The position numbers and the translations under genes were made by a program. Source: Pseudomonadota bacterium (lineage in GTDB: Bacteria; Desulfobacterota; Desulfobulbia; Desulfobulbales; Desulfocapsaceae). From it: a DNA stretch of 64,000 bases. The notes under the pieces were generated by a model. That model had not been told where the DNA came from. It ran no database searches and was given only the letters and a program-made list of their open reading frames with translations. Below, piece after piece: positions 44,238-53,141 of the stretch. Position 1 is the first letter of the stretch, and every line of letters starts with the position of its first letter. Where the stretch lies: positions 1-64,000 of the forward strand of contig JAEYNP010000036.1 in assembly GCA_023412495.1 (NCBI GenBank), in the 5' to 3' direction.

Positions 44238-45536
44238 TCACAACTTGCGCTTATCGATCACCCTCGCGCCCTTGCCCTCGAAGCGCTCGAGGGACCTCTC
44301 CTCCACCAGCTTCACCTCCACCCCGACCCCCAGTTCCGAGGCGAGGCGCTTCTTGATGCTATCGATAAGAGCCCGCTGCTTTTTCATTTCATCGAAAAAG
44401 ATCGACTCGACCACCTCGACCATGACCGTCAACTTGTCCTCATGGTTCTCCCGCTCGACGATCAGCCGGTAATGGGGTTCAGTGCCCTCGATTTCGAAGA
44501 GCACCGATTCGATCTGGGTCGGAAAGACATTGACGCCCTTGATGATCAGCATGTCGTCGGAGCGGCCCAGCATCCGGCTCATCCGCATGAAGGTCCGGCC
44601 GCAGGGGCAGGGTTCGGGAATGAGCCGGGTCAGGTCGCGGGTCCGGTAGCGGATGACGGGGAATGCCTCCTTGGTGAGGGTGGTTATCACGAGCTCACCC
44701 ACCTCTCCGGGGGCAACCGGCTGGAGCGTCTCAGGATCGATGACCTCGATGAGAAAGTGGTCCTCGTTGATGTGCAGGCCGTTGCATTCCTCGCATTCAC
44801 CAGCGACACCGGGCCCCATCACCTCGGACAGGCCGTAGTTGTCGGTGGCCCTGATCCCCAGCCGTTCGTTGATCTCCACCCGCATGGCCTCGGACCAGGG
44901 TTCGGCGCCGAAGAGGCCGTAACGCAGGGACAGACCGTTGGGATTAACCCCCATATCCATCATGACGTCGGCCATCTTCAGGGCGTAAGAAGGGGTGCAG
45001 ACCAGGGCGGTTGTCTTGAAATCCTGCATGATCTGGATCTGCCGCTTTGTGTTGCCGGCAGAGATGGGGATGACCGAGGCCCCCAACCGTTCCGCCCCGT
45101 AGTGGAGGCCGAAGCCGCCGGTGAAGAGCCCGTAGCCGAAGGCGATCTGAATGACGTCATCGGGCGTGACGCCCGCCCCGCACAGGATTCTCGCCACCAT
45201 GTCCGACCAGGTGGAAATATCGTTGCGGCTGTAGCCTACCACAGTGGCGATGCCGGTCGTCCCGGAGGAGGAATGGATCCGCACCACATCCCGGAGCGGC
45301 ACGGCGAAGAGGCCGTAGGGGTAGTTGTCGCGCAGGTCCTGCTTCATAGTGAAGGGATACTCCCGCAGTTCGGCGAGCGACGCCATCCTCTCCGGCTTCA
45401 ACTTCAGCTCGTTGAATTTATTCCGGTAGAAGGGGACGTTGGTCGCCACACGGGAGAGGGTCCGCTTCAACCGCTCCAACTGCAGTATTTCCAGTTCCGG
45501 ACGCGGCCGGCACTCCTGATCCTTTTGCCAGTACAT
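44238..45536 (-). CDS. paaK: Phenylacetate-CoA ligase, copy 1
   Basis: 432-aa AMP-forming aryl-CoA ligase. It has ATP-binding [19 protein letters not shown] near residue 90, a cysteine-bearing insert [47 protein letters not shown] near residue 300, and the C-terminal lysine-rich end [12 protein letters not shown]. The reaction is arylacetate + ATP + CoA to arylacetyl-CoA. The ATG at 45536 has TGGAG just upstream; the open frame beyond it is made of repeat DNA (SSLITHH-type residues). It is the last gene of the iorA-iorB-paaK-ACT-paaK cluster, though separated from ACT by a ~220-bp repeat block. Confidence 0.92.
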   Translation of the reverse strand: MYWQKDQECRPRPELEILQLERLKRTLSRVATNVPFYRNKFNELKLKPERMASLAELREYPFTMKQDLRDNYPYGLFAVPLRDVVRIHSSSGTTGIATVVGYSRNDISTWSDMVARILCGAGVTPDDVIQIAFGYGLFTGGFGLHYGAERLGASVIPISAGNTKRQIQIMQDFKTTALVCTPSYALKMADVMMDMGVNPNGLSLRYGLFGAEPWSEAMRVEINERLGIRATDNYGLSEVMGPGVAGECEECNGLHINEDHFLIEVIDPETLQPVAPGEVGELVITTLTKEAFPVIRYRTRDLTRLIPEPCPCGRTFMRMSRMLGRSDDMLIIKGVNVFPTQIESVLFEIEGTEPHYRLIVERENHEDKLTVMVEVVESIFFDEMKKQRALIDSIKKRLASELGVGVEVKLVEERSLERFEGKGARVIDKRKL

Positions 45537-45544
45537 ATTACTCC

Positions 45545-45752
45545 AGTGATGAGTGATGAGTGATGAGTGATGAATACTGAGTGATGAGCAGCGTAATGCG
45601 GGCTGACGCCCGCAACCCAAGGGTTGTTATCCCCTCCCACAGCAGAGGGGATAAGTACCTTCACGAAATTCGTTTCTAAAGAACAAGAAATTTCTAAGGT
45701 ACTAAAATCTACTCAGCCCTCACTCCGTACTCAGTACTCAGCACTCAGCACT
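45545..45752. repeat. Composite heptamer/palindrome block
   Basis: Left heptamers GTGATGA/ATACTGA (45546-45590) and inverted right heptamers CAGTACT/CAGCACT (45711-45752) enclose three more hairpins: GCGGGCTGACGCCCGC (about 45598), CCCCTCCCACAGCAGAGGGG (about 45631), and AGTACCTT...AAGGTACT (45654-45703), the last related to 22320-22367. It interrupts the paaK-ACT operon spacing. It contains no gene; ORFs that read through it are artefacts. Confidence 0.8.
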
Positions 45753-45757
45753 TATTA

Positions 45758-46189
45758 TTACAGGCTGTAGATCTGCTCCTTGGTGAGGATGGTGAAACCG
45801 CCTTTCTGCAGGTTAACGATCGCCTCATCCATCTTCTCGAAACGGAAGATGAGCACCGCGTTCTCCCCGGTTTTGTTGACGAAGGCGTACATGTACTCGA
45901 CATTGATCCCGGCGTCCTTGATGCACTGCAGGACCTTGGCCAGACCACCGGTCTTGTCCTCCACCTCGACGGCGATGACCTGGGTCTTGCCGACGGTGAA
46001 ACCGTTCTCCCTGAGCACCGTCTTGGCCTTCTCGACCTTGTCGACGATCAGCCGCAAGATACCGAAATCGGCGGTATCGGCCACCGAAAGCGCGCGAATA
46101 TTGATTTTGTTGTCGGCCAGGATGGAAGTAATCTCCGCCAGTCGCCCCGACTTGTTTTCCAAGAATACTGCTATTTGTTCTACCAGCAT
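45758..46189 (-). CDS. Tandem ACT-domain protein
   Basis: 143-aa protein of two ACT domains (residues 3-65 and 70-140): [19 protein letters not shown], then [18 protein letters not shown]. Such free-standing ACT pairs are found next to paaK and ior genes and probably bind amino acids as regulators. It starts 15 bases after paaK copy 2 on the same strand. No enzymatic domain is present. Amino acid-responsive regulation of aryl acid activation is an inference from context. Confidence 0.88.
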   Translation of the reverse strand: MLVEQIAVFLENKSGRLAEITSILADNKINIRALSVADTADFGILRLIVDKVEKAKTVLRENGFTVGKTQVIAVEVEDKTGGLAKVLQCIKDAGINVEYMYAFVNKTGENAVLIFRFEKMDEAIVNLQKGGFTILTKEQIYSL

Positions 46190-46204
46190 GTTCCCCTCCC
46201 TAGC

Positions 46205-47515
46205 TTAGATTTTTCGCTTATCGATTACCCGCTGCGCCTTGCCTTCACTGCGCTGAATCGTCCTCGGTTCGACCAGCTTGACCCGGCAGGTCACACCGAG
46301 CAGGTCTTTCACCTCCCGCTCGATTTGCTTGCTCAGGTTTTCGAGCACCCGGACTTCGTCGGAGAAGATCTTCTCGCTCACCTCCACCTGCACTTCCATG
46401 GTATCGAGGTTGCCTTCCCGCTCGACCACGATGAGGTAATGGGGCTCGACCCCGTCGATGCCGACCAGGACATGCTCCACTTGAGACGGAAAGACGTTGA
46501 CCCCGCGTATGATCAGCATGTCGTCGGTGCGGCCGGTGACCTTTTCCATCCGCACGAGCGTCCGGCCGCAGGCGCAGGGCTCGTAATAGAGCCTGGAGAT
46601 GTCCTTGGTCCGATAGCGGATGATGGGGAAGGCCTCCTTGGTCAGCGTGGTGAAAACCAGCTCGCCCTTCTCGCCCGGCGGCAGGACCTCGCCGGTCTCC
46701 GGGTCGATGATCTCCGGCAGGAAGTGGTCCTCCATGATGTGCATGCCGCGCTCGGTGAGCAGGCACTCCTGGGCGACCCCTGGCCCCATGACCTCGGATA
46801 GGCCGTAGATGTCGGTTGCCTTCAGGTTCAGCTTGCGCTCGACCTCCTCCCGCATGCTTTCGCTCCACGGTTCGGCGCCGAAGATCCCCACCCTGAGCGA
46901 CAGCGACTTCGGATCGACCTTCATCGCGTCCATGGCGTCGGCGAGGTTCAGGGCGTAGGAAGGCGTCGAGAGCAGCACGGTGGAGCGGAAATCCTTCATG
47001 ATGGTGATCTGCCGCTTGGAGTTGCCGCCGGAGACCGGAATGGCTGTCGCCCCGAGCTTCTCGATGCCGTAGTGGGCCCCGAGGCCGCCGGTGAAGAGGC
47101 CGTAGCCGTAGGCGTTATGGATCATGTCGTCCTTGGTGGCGCCGGCACAGATGAGAGCCCGGGCCATGATGTTCGACCAGGTCTCGATGTCCTTTGCCGT
47201 GTAACCGACCACAGTCGGCTTGCCGGTGGTGCCGGAGGAGGCGTGAACCCTCACCACCTGTTCGAGCGGTACGGTGAAGAGGCCGAAGGGGTAGTTGTCG
47301 CGCAGATCGTCCTTGACCGTGAAGGGCAGTTTGGAAAGATCCTCGAGGCTCCTGATATCCTCCGGCCGTACGCCCGCCTCCTCCATTTTCCTCCGATAGG
47401 GGGCTACCGTCCGGTATACCCTGTGCACCAGATGCTGCAAGCGCCGCAGTTGGATCGATTCCAGCCCCACCCGCGGCAGGGTTTCCATTTCTTCTTCCCA
47501 GTACCGTACCGACAT
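46205..47515 (-). CDS. paaK: Phenylacetate-CoA ligase, copy 2
   Basis: 436-aa paralogue with [19 protein letters not shown] near residue 90, [36 protein letters not shown], and [19 protein letters not shown]. It lacks the CxxC insert seen in copies 1 and 3 ([11 protein letters not shown] instead of [10 protein letters not shown]). The C-terminal AMP-ligase cap ends [12 protein letters not shown]. It lies 12 bases downstream of iorB, so it is probably the ligase originally coupled to the arylpyruvate ferredoxin oxidoreductase. Confidence 0.92.
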   Translation of the reverse strand: MSVRYWEEEMETLPRVGLESIQLRRLQHLVHRVYRTVAPYRRKMEEAGVRPEDIRSLEDLSKLPFTVKDDLRDNYPFGLFTVPLEQVVRVHASSGTTGKPTVVGYTAKDIETWSNIMARALICAGATKDDMIHNAYGYGLFTGGLGAHYGIEKLGATAIPVSGGNSKRQITIMKDFRSTVLLSTPSYALNLADAMDAMKVDPKSLSLRVGIFGAEPWSESMREEVERKLNLKATDIYGLSEVMGPGVAQECLLTERGMHIMEDHFLPEIIDPETGEVLPPGEKGELVFTTLTKEAFPIIRYRTKDISRLYYEPCACGRTLVRMEKVTGRTDDMLIIRGVNVFPSQVEHVLVGIDGVEPHYLIVVEREGNLDTMEVQVEVSEKIFSDEVRVLENLSKQIEREVKDLLGVTCRVKLVEPRTIQRSEGKAQRVIDKRKI

Positions 47516-47527
47516 GATCTCTCCTCT

Positions 47528-48109
47528 TTATTGACTGACCTTGCGCCCTGCGGCGAAGGCCTTGAGATTGACTTCCCTGAAACGCTCCGGAACCCTGGTG
47601 CGGATCACCTCCTCGCAGACCGCCGGATCAATGGGCAGGAAGGCGGAAAGCGCCCCCACCATGACCATATTGGCGGTCTTCACCTCGCCCACCTCCCGGG
47701 CCAGATCGAAGGCATCCACCGGCACCACCACGATCTCCCGCTCGGTGAGCGCGTGAAGAACGTTCTCCGGATAAGCGGCCTGGCCGGTCGCGACCGACGG
47801 CGGCAGGATCTTCTGGGTGTTGACGATCACCTTGCTGCCCTTGTGCAGATAGGGCAGGTAGCGCACCGCTTCCATCATCTCGAACGCCACCTGGATATCC
47901 GCGCGGCCAGGTTCAATGAGTGGCGAGTAGACCTTTTTGCCGTAACGCAGCTGGGCCGTGACCGAGCCGCCCCGCTGGGCCATGCCGTGAACCTCGCTCT
48001 TCTTGGCGTCGTAACCTGCCGCGAGCAGGCTGTAGGCGGTAATTTCACTGGCCAGAAGAATTCCCTGCCCCCCCACGCCCGAAAAGAGGATATTGCCGTT
48101 CTCTTTCAT
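47528..48109 (-). CDS. iorB: Indolepyruvate ferredoxin oxidoreductase, beta subunit
   Basis: 193-aa gamma/beta-type subunit of 2-oxoacid:ferredoxin oxidoreductases. N-terminal ILFSGVGGQGILLASEI and SEVHGMAQRGGSVTAQLRYG are the family signatures. Together with IorA it decarboxylates aryl pyruvates to arylacetyl-CoA with reduction of ferredoxin. Its ATG at 48109 overlaps the iorA stop by one base (TAATG), showing coupling; the longer frame upstream belongs inside iorA. Confidence 0.93.
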   Translation of the reverse strand: MKENGNILFSGVGGQGILLASEITAYSLLAAGYDAKKSEVHGMAQRGGSVTAQLRYGKKVYSPLIEPGRADIQVAFEMMEAVRYLPYLHKGSKVIVNTQKILPPSVATGQAAYPENVLHALTEREIVVVPVDAFDLAREVGEVKTANMVMVGALSAFLPIDPAVCEEVIRTRVPERFREVNLKAFAAGRKVSQ

Positions 48110-49920
48110 TATTCTTTCTCCCCCCGGGTAATGGAATCGAATTTGCACAGCGAGGCGCACTGGCCGCAGCTGTTGCAGAGGATCTCGTCAATTTTGGAGA
48201 CCCCTTTCTGGGTGCTCTTGTAACCGCGTTTTTCCGCCTCGCCCTCGCCGAAGGCAGTCCAGCTGATCGCCGGGCAGCCGAGACGGATGCAGCCCATGCA
48301 GCCGACGCAGTTTGGCTGGTTGGAGAAATAGGAGACGGGCTTTCTCGCCTTCATCTCCGGCAGCAGCACGCAGGGCGCCTGGGCGATCACCACCGAGGGT
48401 TCCGTCAACTCGACCGCCTCCTTCAGTACCTTGCGCGTCTCGGCCACATCATGGGGATTGACCGTGTAGACATGCTTCACCCCCACAGCCCGGCAGAGGG
48501 CCGCGAGATCGAGGCTGTTAGCCGCCTCGCCCTTGATGGTGCTGCCGCTCGCCGGGTTGGGCTGCTGTCCGGTCATGGCCGTGATCCGGTTGTCGAGGAT
48601 GATCAGCGTGGCCGCGGAATTGTTGTAAACCGTGTTGATGAGACCGGTGATGCCGGAATGGATGAAGGTCGAGTCACCGATCACCGAGACCACTTTATTA
48701 TAACTTTCTTCCCCGAGGGCCTTGGCCATGCCGTGGGCGATGGGAATCGAGGCACCCATGCAGACGCAGGCGTCCATGGCAGAGAGCGGCGGCAAAAAAC
48801 CAAGGGTATAGCAGCCGATATCGCCGGAGACGAAGACCTTCATCCTGGCGAGGTTGTAGAAGATGCCACGGTGCGGGCAGCCAGCGCACATGTTGGGAGG
48901 GCGGTTGGGCAGCTCCACCGGCTGGAACAGCTCCTGTTCCGAGCCCGGCTCGATGGCCTCGCGGACGATGTCGGTGTTCAGCTCGCCCTGGTTGGGGATG
49001 CGATCCTTGCCGTGGCAGGCGATGCCCATAGCCTTGATATGGGTCTCGAGGAAGGGATCGAGTTCCTCGACCACGAAGAGCTCGTCGACCATTGCGGCGA
49101 ACTCGCGGATCTTCCGCTCCGGGAGGGGCCAGCACATCCCGAGTTTCAGAACCGCCGCCTCTGGGAATGCCTCTTTTACATAGAGGTAGGAGACGCCCGA
49201 GGTGATGAAGCCGCGTCTCGTGTCGCCTTCCTCGATGCGGTTGAAGGGTGCTGTCTCGGCCAGCTCTTGGCACTTCAGCATGCGTGCCTCTACCACTTTG
49301 CGGCGCTTCCGGGCCATGGCCGGCAGCATGACAAGCTTTTCCGGGTTCCTGTTGATCCCGCAGACCGCGCCCGGCTCCCGCTTCTCGCCTTTCACCACCA
49401 CGCCTTTCACATGGGAGACCCGGGTGGTTATGCGGAGGATCACCGGCGTATCGAGTTCCTCGCTCAGCTCAAAGGCCAGCCCGACCATCTCCTTCGCCTC
49501 GCTCGGCTCGGATGGTTCGAGCATCGGCACCTTGGCGGCGAAGGCATAGTTGCGGTTATCCTGCTCGTTCTGCGAGGAGTGCATCTCCGGATCGTCGGCG
49601 GAAACCAGCACGAGGCCTCCACAGACGCCGGTGTAAGCGGCGGTGAAAAGCGGGTCGGCCGCGACGTTCACCCCCACATGTTTCATGGTCGCGAGTGCTC
49701 TGGCCCCGGCAAAGCAAGCGCCGATGGCGACCTCCAGGCCGACCTTCTCATTGGGAGCCCATTCGGTGTAGACACCTGGATAAGTGGAGAGATTCTCCAT
49801 AATTTCCGTGGAAGGCGTTCCCGGATAGCCGGATGCGACCTTCACCCCGGCTTCGTAGGCGCCGAGCGCGATAGCCTCGTTGCCGGACATCCACAGCGTG
49901 ATTTCTTTTGTTGTGCTCAT
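48109..49920 (-). CDS. iorA: Indolepyruvate ferredoxin oxidoreductase, alpha subunit
   Basis: 603-aa TPP-dependent subunit. N-terminal ALGAYEAGVKVASGYPGTPS (pyrimidine-binding half), the TPP/Mg motif VIGDSTFIHSGITGLINTVY in the later half, and C-terminal ferredoxin motifs CVGCMGCIRLGCP and CNSCGQCASLCKF. It uses phenylpyruvate, p-hydroxyphenylpyruvate and indolepyruvate in characterised systems. AGGAG precedes the ATG. It heads the ior-paaK-ACT-paaK operon, consistent with aromatic amino acid fermentation or, reversed, synthesis from aryl acids. Confidence 0.95.
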   Translation of the reverse strand: MSTTKEITLWMSGNEAIALGAYEAGVKVASGYPGTPSTEIMENLSTYPGVYTEWAPNEKVGLEVAIGACFAGARALATMKHVGVNVAADPLFTAAYTGVCGGLVLVSADDPEMHSSQNEQDNRNYAFAAKVPMLEPSEPSEAKEMVGLAFELSEELDTPVILRITTRVSHVKGVVVKGEKREPGAVCGINRNPEKLVMLPAMARKRRKVVEARMLKCQELAETAPFNRIEEGDTRRGFITSGVSYLYVKEAFPEAAVLKLGMCWPLPERKIREFAAMVDELFVVEELDPFLETHIKAMGIACHGKDRIPNQGELNTDIVREAIEPGSEQELFQPVELPNRPPNMCAGCPHRGIFYNLARMKVFVSGDIGCYTLGFLPPLSAMDACVCMGASIPIAHGMAKALGEESYNKVVSVIGDSTFIHSGITGLINTVYNNSAATLIILDNRITAMTGQQPNPASGSTIKGEAANSLDLAALCRAVGVKHVYTVNPHDVAETRKVLKEAVELTEPSVVIAQAPCVLLPEMKARKPVSYFSNQPNCVGCMGCIRLGCPAISWTAFGEGEAEKRGYKSTQKGVSKIDEILCNSCGQCASLCKFDSITRGEKE

Positions 49921-50141
49921 GTTCTCCTGATGGGTAGAGATAGGCTGAAAACCTTCATCGTCACCTTGCAGAGGCGGCTTCCAACCCTTGAAATGACTCA
50001 ACAAGCTACCCTGAAAAAGAGGCTTCCGGCAAGTTTTTTTTCACGGAAAGGAATCGCGATTCATCGCGCTACGGCAACCGCTTGCGGTTCGGGGGCCCCC
50101 CCGGCGCGGCATCACCGCCCGGCCGGCACCCTTCTTTGTTT

Positions 50142-50169
50142 TTGACAACCGGGGCCGGCAATCTATAAT
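50142..50169 (+). promoter_or_regulatory. Near-consensus sigma-70 promoter
   Basis: TTGACA at 50142-50147 and TATAAT at 50164-50169 with a 16-base spacer, 83 bases before the start of the CBS-ACT gene. Both hexamers match consensus exactly. A GC-rich run precedes it. The region 49921-50141 otherwise holds nothing I recognise. Confidence 0.75.
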
Positions 50170-50251
50170 AGAGAAAAATTACAGAGATTTCTGAGCATTC
50201 AGCATAATTTCCGAAAGCCTACCGGCGGACTTTCCGAGGAGGAAGAACACC

Positions 50252-50923
50252 ATGTATATCGACAGCATCATGCGCACCGATCTCATCACCGTCTCGCCCG
50301 AAACAACCCTTGTCCAGGCGCGGGATCTGATCGCGGAGAAGAAAATCGACCATCTGCTGGTGGTCAACGCGAAGAAGAAGCTGGTCGGCATCGTCTCCGA
50401 CCGCGACCTCAAAAAGTACTGGGCATCGCCGGCCACCTCGCTCTCCACCCACGAACTCAACTATCTGCTGGAAAAGGTCCTGGTGTCGATGATCATGGTG
50501 AAGACGGTGGTCACCGTGCCGATCAGCACCACCATCGAACGCGCCGCCTATATCATGCAGCAGCACCGAATCAGCGCCCTGCCGGTCATGGAGGACGAGG
50601 AACTGGTAGGCATCATCACCAGCACTGACGTCATGGCGGTTCTGCTCCAGGCGATCGGCATCAGCAGCGAGAGCGTGCGACTCAGCATCTATGTGAAAGA
50701 CACCATCGGCAGGCTTGCGGAAGTTGCGGACGCTCTCCGCGACCAGGGCATCAACATCCAGAGCCTCTTCTGCTGGCCGGTGAGCCGCCACCCCGGCATC
50801 ACCCAGATGGTCCTCCGAGTTGCCGCCCAGGACGGCGATAATGCAGTCGCCACCCTGAATGGCAAGGGATTCAAGGTAACACAGGGTTTTGTGAAGGATA
50901 TAACACCGTATCTGCCGAAATAA
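50252..50923 (+). CDS. CBS-pair and ACT domain protein
   Basis: 223-aa protein. Two CBS motifs at residues ~1-60 and ~80-135 (MRTDLITVSPETTLVQAR, DHLLVVNAKKKLVGIVSD; ISALPVMEDEELVGIITS) form an adenine-nucleotide sensing module. An ACT-like domain follows (~145-215; VRLSIYVKDTIGRLAEVADA). These proteins likely sense AMP/ATP or amino acids; the target is unknown. Genes of this kind often sit near paaK/ior clusters, here divergent from iorA. AGGAGGAAG lies close to the start. Confidence 0.88.
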   Translation: MYIDSIMRTDLITVSPETTLVQARDLIAEKKIDHLLVVNAKKKLVGIVSDRDLKKYWASPATSLSTHELNYLLEKVLVSMIMVKTVVTVPISTTIERAAYIMQQHRISALPVMEDEELVGIITSTDVMAVLLQAIGISSESVRLSIYVKDTIGRLAEVADALRDQGINIQSLFCWPVSRHPGITQMVLRVAAQDGDNAVATLNGKGFKVTQGFVKDITPYLPK

Positions 50924-50937
50924 AATATAACAGGAAG

Positions 50938-51046
50938 AAAAACGTCGTCAGTAAAGCGGCAGCCAAACGGTTGTCGTTGTCGTAATGGTCGTTTCCATTT
51001 TCGCGAAGTGCTCCTTATGACGACTACGATATACGACAACGACAAC
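50938..51046. repeat. GTCGTT-hexamer palindromic element, copy C (minimal)
   Basis: Arms at 50968-50991 (GGTTGTCGTTGTCGTAATGG) and 51020-51046 (CGACTACGATATACGACAAC...) are inverted. The outer tail 50943-50969 is the reverse complement of the outer tails of copies A and B. The remaining interior (TCGCGAAGTGCTCCTTATGA) is a degraded match to the 3' end of the four-helix-bundle gene. It is the most reduced of the three copies. Confidence 0.7.
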
Positions 51047-51087
51047 GAATATAATCCCATCTGCGAACTTGACTGTTTTTCGATACT

Positions 51088-51888
51088 TCACCGCCGCGTC
51101 CCGAAAACCAGCTTGCCGCCCAAATAACCGGCAATGCCGGCCGCGGCAAGCGTCCCCGCGGTAACGCCCAGGTAGATATACCTCGAGGGCGAGCCCTCGG
51201 AGGCCACGCCGGGGTCGAGGAGGCGCCAGAAGACCAGGACATTGGTGGCGGCAAGGACGATGAGGGCGGAAGCTATCTTGCTTATGAAGAGTGCGGTCCG
51301 CGCACCCTTGTAGCGTTTCTGCCACTCGAGATAGCCGGTCAGCAGCACGAAGGGAAGCGTCACGAGAACGAAGACGAGATTGTAGTAGGCGGCCTTCTCC
51401 AGCGAGTCGATCTGGAAAAACATCGCGATCAGCAGGAAGACCAGGACGACCGGCAGCACACCGTTGGGGAAATGCACCGTAATCGGGTGCAGATGATGCT
51501 TCAGGGAAAAACTGCCGAGGCGCTCGAGCAAGGAGGCTTTTTCCTTCTTCGCGGGTTCCGCCTTCTCCAGGGTCAGCGGCGCGTGTGGCGCCTCCTCCGC
51601 CGGTCTCTCCGGAGCGCCGATCTCCTTGCCCTCGGCATCGATTTCCACAAACATGTTTTTGGGAGCGGCACAGACGGGGCAGATATCCGGCGGCTCGTCA
51701 CCCTCGTGCATATAACCGCAAACCAGGCACCGCCACCGTCTGCCGGTGACGGGCTTTACCTCCGACGCCTTTTCCGCCTCGAGCATCAGGACAAATGCCT
51801 TGGCGGGAGAATCGCAGACCTGGCATTTCTCCGGCGGTTCCTCCCCTTCGTGGATATACCCGCAAACATCGCACTCCCATTTCTTCAT
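51088..51888 (-). CDS. Double rubredoxin-like domain fused to four-helix membrane domain
   Basis: 266-aa protein. Residues 3-35 and 50-85 each hold a rubredoxin/rubrerythrin-type iron site (CDVCGYIHEGEEPPEKCQVC and CLVCGYMHEGDEPPDICPVC). A charged linker (~90-125) precedes a membrane domain of about four helices (~135-260) with HHLHPITVHFPNGVLP, which resembles DUF2231 proteins and offers His residues that could bind heme. The fusion suggests electron transfer between a cytoplasmic iron site and a quinone or heme in the membrane. No partner gene is obvious. Confidence 0.8.
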   Translation of the reverse strand: MKKWECDVCGYIHEGEEPPEKCQVCDSPAKAFVLMLEAEKASEVKPVTGRRWRCLVCGYMHEGDEPPDICPVCAAPKNMFVEIDAEGKEIGAPERPAEEAPHAPLTLEKAEPAKKEKASLLERLGSFSLKHHLHPITVHFPNGVLPVVLVFLLIAMFFQIDSLEKAAYYNLVFVLVTLPFVLLTGYLEWQKRYKGARTALFISKIASALIVLAATNVLVFWRLLDPGVASEGSPSRYIYLGVTAGTLAAAGIAGYLGGKLVFGTRR

Positions 51889-52025
51889 AGTTTGACACCT
51901 CGATAGATTCGAATGATGACCAATGGAACTGACAGTCCGTGAAGTTGTTGATCTTTTTTAAGGGATTCCGAAGAGAAGTTCAAGGGAGAGATCCAATTTT
52001 GTCAGGAAAGAGAGGGCTGGGAACC

Positions 52026-53141
52026 CTAGGCTTCCTGAAAAGTCCTGATAAACCGCCGATCGATCCAATCTTTGATGACGAAGGCCAACCTGCCGGCAAA
52101 GGCAACGGACCACTTGGCGAAGATCCCGTCTCCGCCGCCCAGGTTGTAAATCAGCAGATATTTGCCTCCGGGTGAAAAGGTGTCGAGCGGCTGTCCATTA
52201 AGGCGGGCCATCAGGTTGTGGCAGAGGACGGGGTTCTGCCGCACCGCGTAGACGCCGACCTTGTCGAGCGGCCGCTTTTCGAAGTAGATGCAGTCGCCGC
52301 CGCCGAAAATATTATCGTAGCGGATCGACTGCAGGTATTCGTTGACCTGGAGCCCCCCGTCGGGGCCGACGGGCAGTCCCGAGCGGGCAAAGATCGGAGA
52401 AGGTTTCACCCCCACCGCCGGAAAGACGATGTCTGCCCGGTAATCCTGCCCGTTTTCCAACCTGATCCGGCCGCCCTCGATTCTCTTGACGTAGCCTGCG
52501 GTATTGATCTCCACACCCTTTTTTTCCAGCAGCATCTTCGCCAGGCGCCGCACCTTCGGCTGCCCCCCGGCCATGAACTCGCGACCGGCAAAGAGCTTGA
52601 CCATAGCTGTCTTCCCGGCTCCCTTTTGTGCACACAGCTGGCAGATGTTGCCGGCGATCTCGATGGCCGAAGGACCGCTGCCGACCACCGCCACCGTGAC
52701 CGGACCCTTGGCGGCCAAATCCGCTATCTTCTGCCGGGCGTGCAGCAGCTCCTCGATGGGCTTGGCGGTGAAAACTTCAGGTGCATCGCCGTTGATCGTC
52801 TCCCGCGGCACGTAGGAGCCGGCATTGCAGGACAGGACGTCATAGGGGATCTCCTCCTCGCTGCCCTCGAGAATCACCAGCTGCCGGTGGGGATCGATGC
52901 GCCAGGCGCGGCCGAGGATGAAGCGGCCGCCCTTTTTTTCCACGATGTGCCGCGTGGCGAAACGGATGTCATCCGGCTGATAGGTCCCGCCGAGCATGCC
53001 CGGACCCATGCCGCTGTAGTAATGATATTCGGAAGGCTGGATGACGGTGACGCCGTACCCTTTGTCGACGAAGGACTGCAGCCTGGCAAGCGTCACCATA
53101 TGGGCATGGCCGCCGCCGATGAGCAGGAGCTGTTTTTTCAC
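52026..53141 (-). CDS. FAD-dependent oxidoreductase, SelD-associated type
   Basis: 371-aa pyridine nucleotide-disulfide oxidoreductase-like flavoprotein. It has LLLIGGGHAHMVTLARL at the N-terminus, SEYHYYSGMGPGMLGGTY, NAD motif VAVVGSGPSAIEIAG near residue 150, and FGGGDCIYFEKR. The GGGHAH start and YSGMxPG motif are typical of the domain found N-terminal to, or beside, selenophosphate synthetase SelD (TIGR03169). No redox CxxC is present. It starts at a GTG that overlaps the stop of the Sec-rhodanese gene (GTGA), so they are co-expressed. A role in selenium or sulfur redox chemistry is inferred. Confidence 0.8.
   Translation of the reverse strand: MKKQLLLIGGGHAHMVTLARLQSFVDKGYGVTVIQPSEYHYYSGMGPGMLGGTYQPDDIRFATRHIVEKKGGRFILGRAWRIDPHRQLVILEGSEEEIPYDVLSCNAGSYVPRETINGDAPEVFTAKPIEELLHARQKIADLAAKGPVTVAVVGSGPSAIEIAGNICQLCAQKGAGKTAMVKLFAGREFMAGGQPKVRRLAKMLLEKKGVEINTAGYVKRIEGGRIRLENGQDYRADIVFPAVGVKPSPIFARSGLPVGPDGGLQVNEYLQSIRYDNIFGGGDCIYFEKRPLDKVGVYAVRQNPVLCHNLMARLNGQPLDTFSPGGKYLLIYNLGGGDGIFAKWSVAFAGRLAFVIKDWIDRRFIRTFQEA

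Noticed and set aside
45537..45620. N-terminal extension of paaK copy 1 with SSLITHH-type residues
   Set aside because: Encoded by heptamer repeats; ATG at 45536 with TGGAG matches the start of the paralogue at 60793.
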